Origin: Aestuariivirga sp.
Lineage (GTDB): Bacteria; Pseudomonadota; Alphaproteobacteria; Rhizobiales; Aestuariivirgaceae
Assembly (NCBI GenBank): GCA_020252385.1
Contig: JADCDC010000274.1
Location: forward strand, 1 to 8,167
Reading direction: 5' to 3'
DNA: 8,167 bases
A program made the position numbers and the translations under genes. Shown in pieces: positions 6,648 through 8,167 of the stretch (positions within the stretch are counted from its first letter, which is position 1; every line of letters starts with the position of its first letter). Below the pieces are notes generated by a model. It was given only the letters and a program-made list of their open reading frames with translations. It did not search any database and had not been told where the DNA came from.

Positions 6648-7042
6648 AGAAGCCCATCATCAGCCATCACGTGGCGAGTGCCGCCTCGGGGCTCCGCCAC
6701 GTCTTCGTGCGCGATCTCGAGCTGATGGCGCTGATCGGCATCTACGAGCATGAGAAGCGCGACCCGCAGCGCATCGTCGTCAACATCGACCTCTCGGTGA
6801 AGGAAGGCGATGGCCCCAAGGATGACGACATCAGCCACGTCGTGTCCTACGAGATCGTGGTGAAGAAGGTCGAGGCCATCATCGCCGAGGGCCACACCAA
6901 CCTGGTCGAAACCCTGTGCGAGAAGATCGCCGCCGCCTGCCTGCGCGACAAGCGCGTCATGGCCGCCCGGGTGAGGGTCGAGAAACCCGACATCATCCCC
7001 AATGCGAGAAGTGTCGGCGTCGAGATCGAGCGCCAGAGATAA
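6644..7042 (+). CDS. folB: Dihydroneopterin aldolase FolB
   Basis: This is a 132-residue protein of the FolB family. It converts 7,8-dihydroneopterin to 6-hydroxymethyl-7,8-dihydropterin and glycolaldehyde in folate synthesis, and often also epimerises to dihydromonapterin. Visible motifs are LMALIGIYEHEKRDPQ (27-42), with E37 in the position of the catalytic Glu; VVSYEIVVKKV (66-76); NLVETLCEKIA (86-96); and VRVEKPDIIPNA (110-121), with K114 as the conserved Lys. About 18 extra residues precede the usual start of the fold. Ribosome binding is strong: GAGGTGA at 6633-6639, inside the SDR gene. The ATG overlaps the SDR stop (ATGA). folK, which often follows folB in related genomes, is not downstream here. 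folB is the last gene of the operon; no clear terminator was found after it. Confidence 0.95.
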   Translation: MKKPIISHHVASAASGLRHVFVRDLELMALIGIYEHEKRDPQRIVVNIDLSVKEGDGPKDDDISHVVSYEIVVKKVEAIIAEGHTNLVETLCEKIAAACLRDKRVMAARVRVEKPDIIPNARSVGVEIERQR

Positions 7043-7084
7043 GTCTCCTTCCGCACACGCGCTCCCGTTTCGCTGTCCGCCGAG

Positions 7085-7109
7085 GGAACCATCTGCCCGA
7101 GCCCCCGTT
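7085..7109 (+). promoter_or_regulatory. EcfG-type general-stress promoter (GGAAC-N16-CGTT)
   Basis: GGAAC at 7085-7089 and CGTT at 7106-7109 are separated by exactly 16 bases. This is the established consensus for EcfG/SigT-family sigma factors of alphaproteobacteria, controlled by PhyR and NepR. It lies in the 129-base gap between folB and the first BA14K gene, on the right strand. A start point near 7116 would leave a leader of about 55 bases. All nine consensus positions match. Confidence 0.75.
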
Positions 7110-7124
7110 CTCCCGCACACGCCC

Positions 7125-7149
7125 GCCATCCTTTTCGGGAAGAGGCGGC
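7125..7149 (+). other. Leader hairpin before the first BA14K gene
   Basis: CCTTTT (7130-7135) can pair with AAGAGG (7140-7145), with one G-U pair, around a CGGG tetraloop. A further GCC/GGC clamp (7125-7127 with 7147-7149) closes beyond a small internal loop. It lies in the predicted 5' leader and ends 6 bases before the AGGGAG ribosome binding site at 7156-7161. It may be an mRNA stability or translation element; the stem is modest and could be chance. Confidence 0.3.
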
Positions 7150-7171
7150 ACAAACAGGGAGTTCGTCACCC

Positions 7172-7594
7172 ATGCTGAAACACAGCCTCATCGCACTGGC
7201 CGCCCTCGGGGCAGGCCTTGTCGGCTTCTCCGCGGCGGAGGCTCAGGCCTTGCCCGTGCAGAAGCCCGCCATCGATACGGCGGCCACCTCGTCCTTGCTT
7301 GTCGACGTGAACCACCGGGACTGGCGGCGGAACCGTCATGGCGACCGCCGGCACTACCGCAGCGGCCGCTACCGCCACTATCACGGCGGCTATTGGTACA
7401 GTAATCCGTGGTGGGTATTGCCCATGGTGGGGGCCGGCATCGCAATCGGCAGCCGTGACCGCTACTACGGCGGCTATGGCGGCAACCACGTCGAGTGGTG
7501 CCTGAACCGCTATCGCTCCTACAATGTGCGCACCAACACATGGGTGTCCTACAGCGGCTACGTGCGCCAGTGCATCAGCCCCTACGGGCCGTAA
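7172..7594 (+). CDS. BA14K-family secreted protein
   Basis: This is a 140-residue protein. A signal peptide is clear: MLKH, a hydrophobic core (5-20), and probable cleavage after AEAQA (residue 26). The mature part is rich in Arg, His, Tyr and Gly (about 49-76), then has a hydrophobic stretch WWVLPMVGAGIAIG (80-93). The BA14K signature follows at the end, HVEWCLNRYRSYNVR (106-120) then the YSGYVRQCISPYGP tail, with two conserved cysteines C110 and C134. The family is named after the Brucella 14-kDa immunoreactive protein, reported to have lectin-like activity; most members are uncharacterised envelope or exported proteins. The start has AGGGAG 10 bases upstream. It has its own EcfG promoter and intrinsic terminator, so it is probably a single-gene stress-induced transcript. 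The hydrophobic stretch could instead anchor it in the membrane. Confidence 0.9.
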   Translation: MLKHSLIALAALGAGLVGFSAAEAQALPVQKPAIDTAATSSLLVDVNHRDWRRNRHGDRRHYRSGRYRHYHGGYWYSNPWWVLPMVGAGIAIGSRDRYYGGYGGNHVEWCLNRYRSYNVRTNTWVSYSGYVRQCISPYGP

Positions 7595-7622
7595 CCCCGC
7601 ATTTCCGTCAGCACAGTCCTTC

Positions 7623-7660
7623 AAGGCCGGCGCTTCCCCAAAGGAGCGCCGGCTTTCCTT
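7623..7660 (+). terminator. Rho-independent terminator after the first BA14K gene
   Basis: GCCGGCGCT (7626-7634) pairs perfectly with AGCGCCGGC (7645-7653), and the flanking AAG/TTT extends the stem to 12 pairs with one G-U. The loop is about 10 bases, and the 3' side runs into TTTCCTT. It begins 29 bases after the BA14K stop. The T-tract is interrupted by two C residues, but the stem is very GC-rich. Confidence 0.85.
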
Positions 7661-7677
7661 GCGTCAGCCTTCCTGCC

Positions 7678-7706
7678 TTGCCGATCCATGGCTGGGGGCG
7701 TAAGGT
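7678..7706 (+). promoter_or_regulatory. Weak candidate housekeeping promoter for the second BA14K gene
   Basis: TTGCCG (7678-7683) and TAAGGT (7701-7706) are 17 bases apart, matching the housekeeping consensus at 4 and 3 of 6 positions. It is the best pair I could find between the terminator and the gene. No GGAAC/CGTT pair occurs here. Treat as a guess. Confidence 0.2.
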
Positions 7707-7730
7707 TCGGATTGGGGAGCGCAATCCGAA
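7706..7730 (+). promoter_or_regulatory. Perfect 9-bp inverted repeat just before the second BA14K ribosome binding site
   Basis: TTCGGATTG (7706-7714) and CAATCCGAA (7722-7730) are exact inverted copies separated by 7 bases. The repeat ends one base before the ribosome binding site AAGGA (7732-7736). As DNA it could be an operator overlapping the promoter or start point; as RNA it would be a 9-pair hairpin controlling access to the ribosome binding site. No T-tract follows, so it is not a normal terminator. Confidence 0.6.
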
Positions 7731-7746
7731 GAAGGACCTCCACCTC

Positions 7747-8167
7747 ATGTCACAGTTCAGACTTCTGGCTCTCGCTGCCCTCTTGCTGGGGGTTGTCGGC
7801 GTCTTCGGCGCTCCTGCGTCGGCCTTTCCCGCCCATCCCGCACCCGGGCTTGCACCGCTCGCTACACCCGCGGGTAGCCGGGGCTATGGTGGTTTCGAGG
7901 GGCTCAACCCGTATCGCGGCCTCGACAGCTCCCGTGGCTACAATCGCGGCTACGGCGGATTTCGCCGCTCCTATGACTTTCCGCGCCGCTACTACGGCAA
8001 TCGCTGCTATGGCTGGAACAGCTACAACTGCCGCGGCTATTACGGCGGGCCGTATTTCGGCTTCGGTACCGGCATCGTGGTGGTTCCGCGCCGCTACGGT
8101 TATGGCTATGGCAACCGCCACGTCCGGTGGTGCCAGAACCGCTACCGCTCCTACAATGTGCGCTCCA
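7747..8167 (+). CDS. BA14K-family secreted protein, second paralogue (cut by window edge)
   Basis: The frame is open from ATG at 7747 to the window end, 140 codons without a stop. A signal peptide is present: hydrophobic core about 5-21 and likely cleavage after APASA (residue 26). A short Pro/Ala segment follows, then a Tyr/Gly/Arg-rich stretch with RGY and YGG motifs (45-122), including two cysteines (C87, C95) absent from the first paralogue. The BA14K signature HVRWCQNRYRSYNVRS starts at residue 125 and is cut off. By comparison with the upstream paralogue about 20 residues are missing. AAGGA lies 10 bases before the ATG. It shares an identical 18-base stretch with the upstream gene (7514-7531 and 8146-8163), but the middle regions differ, so this is an old or rapidly diverged tandem duplication. 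Function is unknown beyond probable export. Confidence 0.87.
   Translation, partial: MSQFRLLALAALLLGVVGVFGAPASAFPAHPAPGLAPLATPAGSRGYGGFEGLNPYRGLDSSRGYNRGYGGFRRSYDFPRRYYGNRCYGWNSYNCRGYYGGPYFGFGTGIVVVPRRYGYGYGNRHVRWCQNRYRSYNVRS

Noticed and set aside
7051..7122. Ten-base direct repeat CCGCACACGC at 7051-7060 and 7113-7122
   Set aside because: Two copies 62 bases apart flank the EcfG promoter, but the repeat is short, GC-rich and has no third copy, so chance is likely.
6916..7404. 162-codon plus-strand frame bridging folB and BA14K
   Set aside because: It begins inside folB, crosses the EcfG promoter and is Arg/Pro-rich without a domain. It is a shadow frame.
7314..7480. Repetitive CGGC/TAC-rich bases in the BA14K genes considered as a DNA repeat or CRISPR-like array
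   Set aside because: The repetition follows from Tyr/Gly/Arg codons in a low-complexity protein; there are no evenly spaced identical repeats.

Overview
The window looks like chromosomal DNA of a high-GC alphaproteobacterium, most likely in the Hyphomicrobiales (Rhizobiales). Three things point there: two BA14K-family genes (a family typical of that order), a sequence matching the alphaproteobacterial EcfG general-stress promoter, and a divergent MoxR/DUF58 versus DUF1285/Nudix/cca layout that I recall from rhizobial genomes. I see no tRNA or rRNA gene, CRISPR array, insertion sequence, phage gene or integration site. Nearly all of the window is coding.

Layout. (1) Positions 1-2985, minus strand: a tightly packed MoxR AAA+ ATPase, DUF58 protein and BatA/DUF4159-type membrane protein. 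The last of these is cut by the window's left edge. (2) Positions 2986-3117: a divergent control region with an imperfect 20-bp palindrome and a TATAGT box very close to the MoxR start. (3) Positions 3118-7042, plus strand: six genes with 4-base overlaps or gaps of about 10 bases or less, probably one transcript: DUF1285 protein, NudL-like Nudix CoA pyrophosphatase, CCA-adding tRNA nucleotidyltransferase, small cupin, pteridine-reductase-like SDR, and dihydroneopterin aldolase (folB). (4) Positions 7043 to the end: two separately transcribed BA14K-family secreted proteins. A clear intrinsic terminator separates them, and the second is cut by the right edge.

How the genes fit together. The minus-strand genes form a MoxR/VWA-type chaperone module, probably acting at the membrane. 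The plus-strand operon combines housekeeping functions: CoA or nucleotide-pool hygiene, tRNA 3'-end maturation, and a pterin/folate pair (SDR plus FolB) joined by translational coupling. The BA14K genes encode small exported Tyr/Gly/Arg-rich proteins. The first has a near-ideal EcfG promoter (GGAAC, 16 bases, CGTT), so it is probably part of the general stress response. The second has a perfect 9-bp inverted repeat directly before its ribosome binding site.

I found no convincing new multi-gene system. The most useful observations are the EcfG promoter, the two inverted repeats in regulatory positions, the Asp-to-Glu change in the catalytic carboxylate pair of the CCA enzyme, and the PTR1-like Asp/Tyr/Lys catalytic set in the SDR next to folB.
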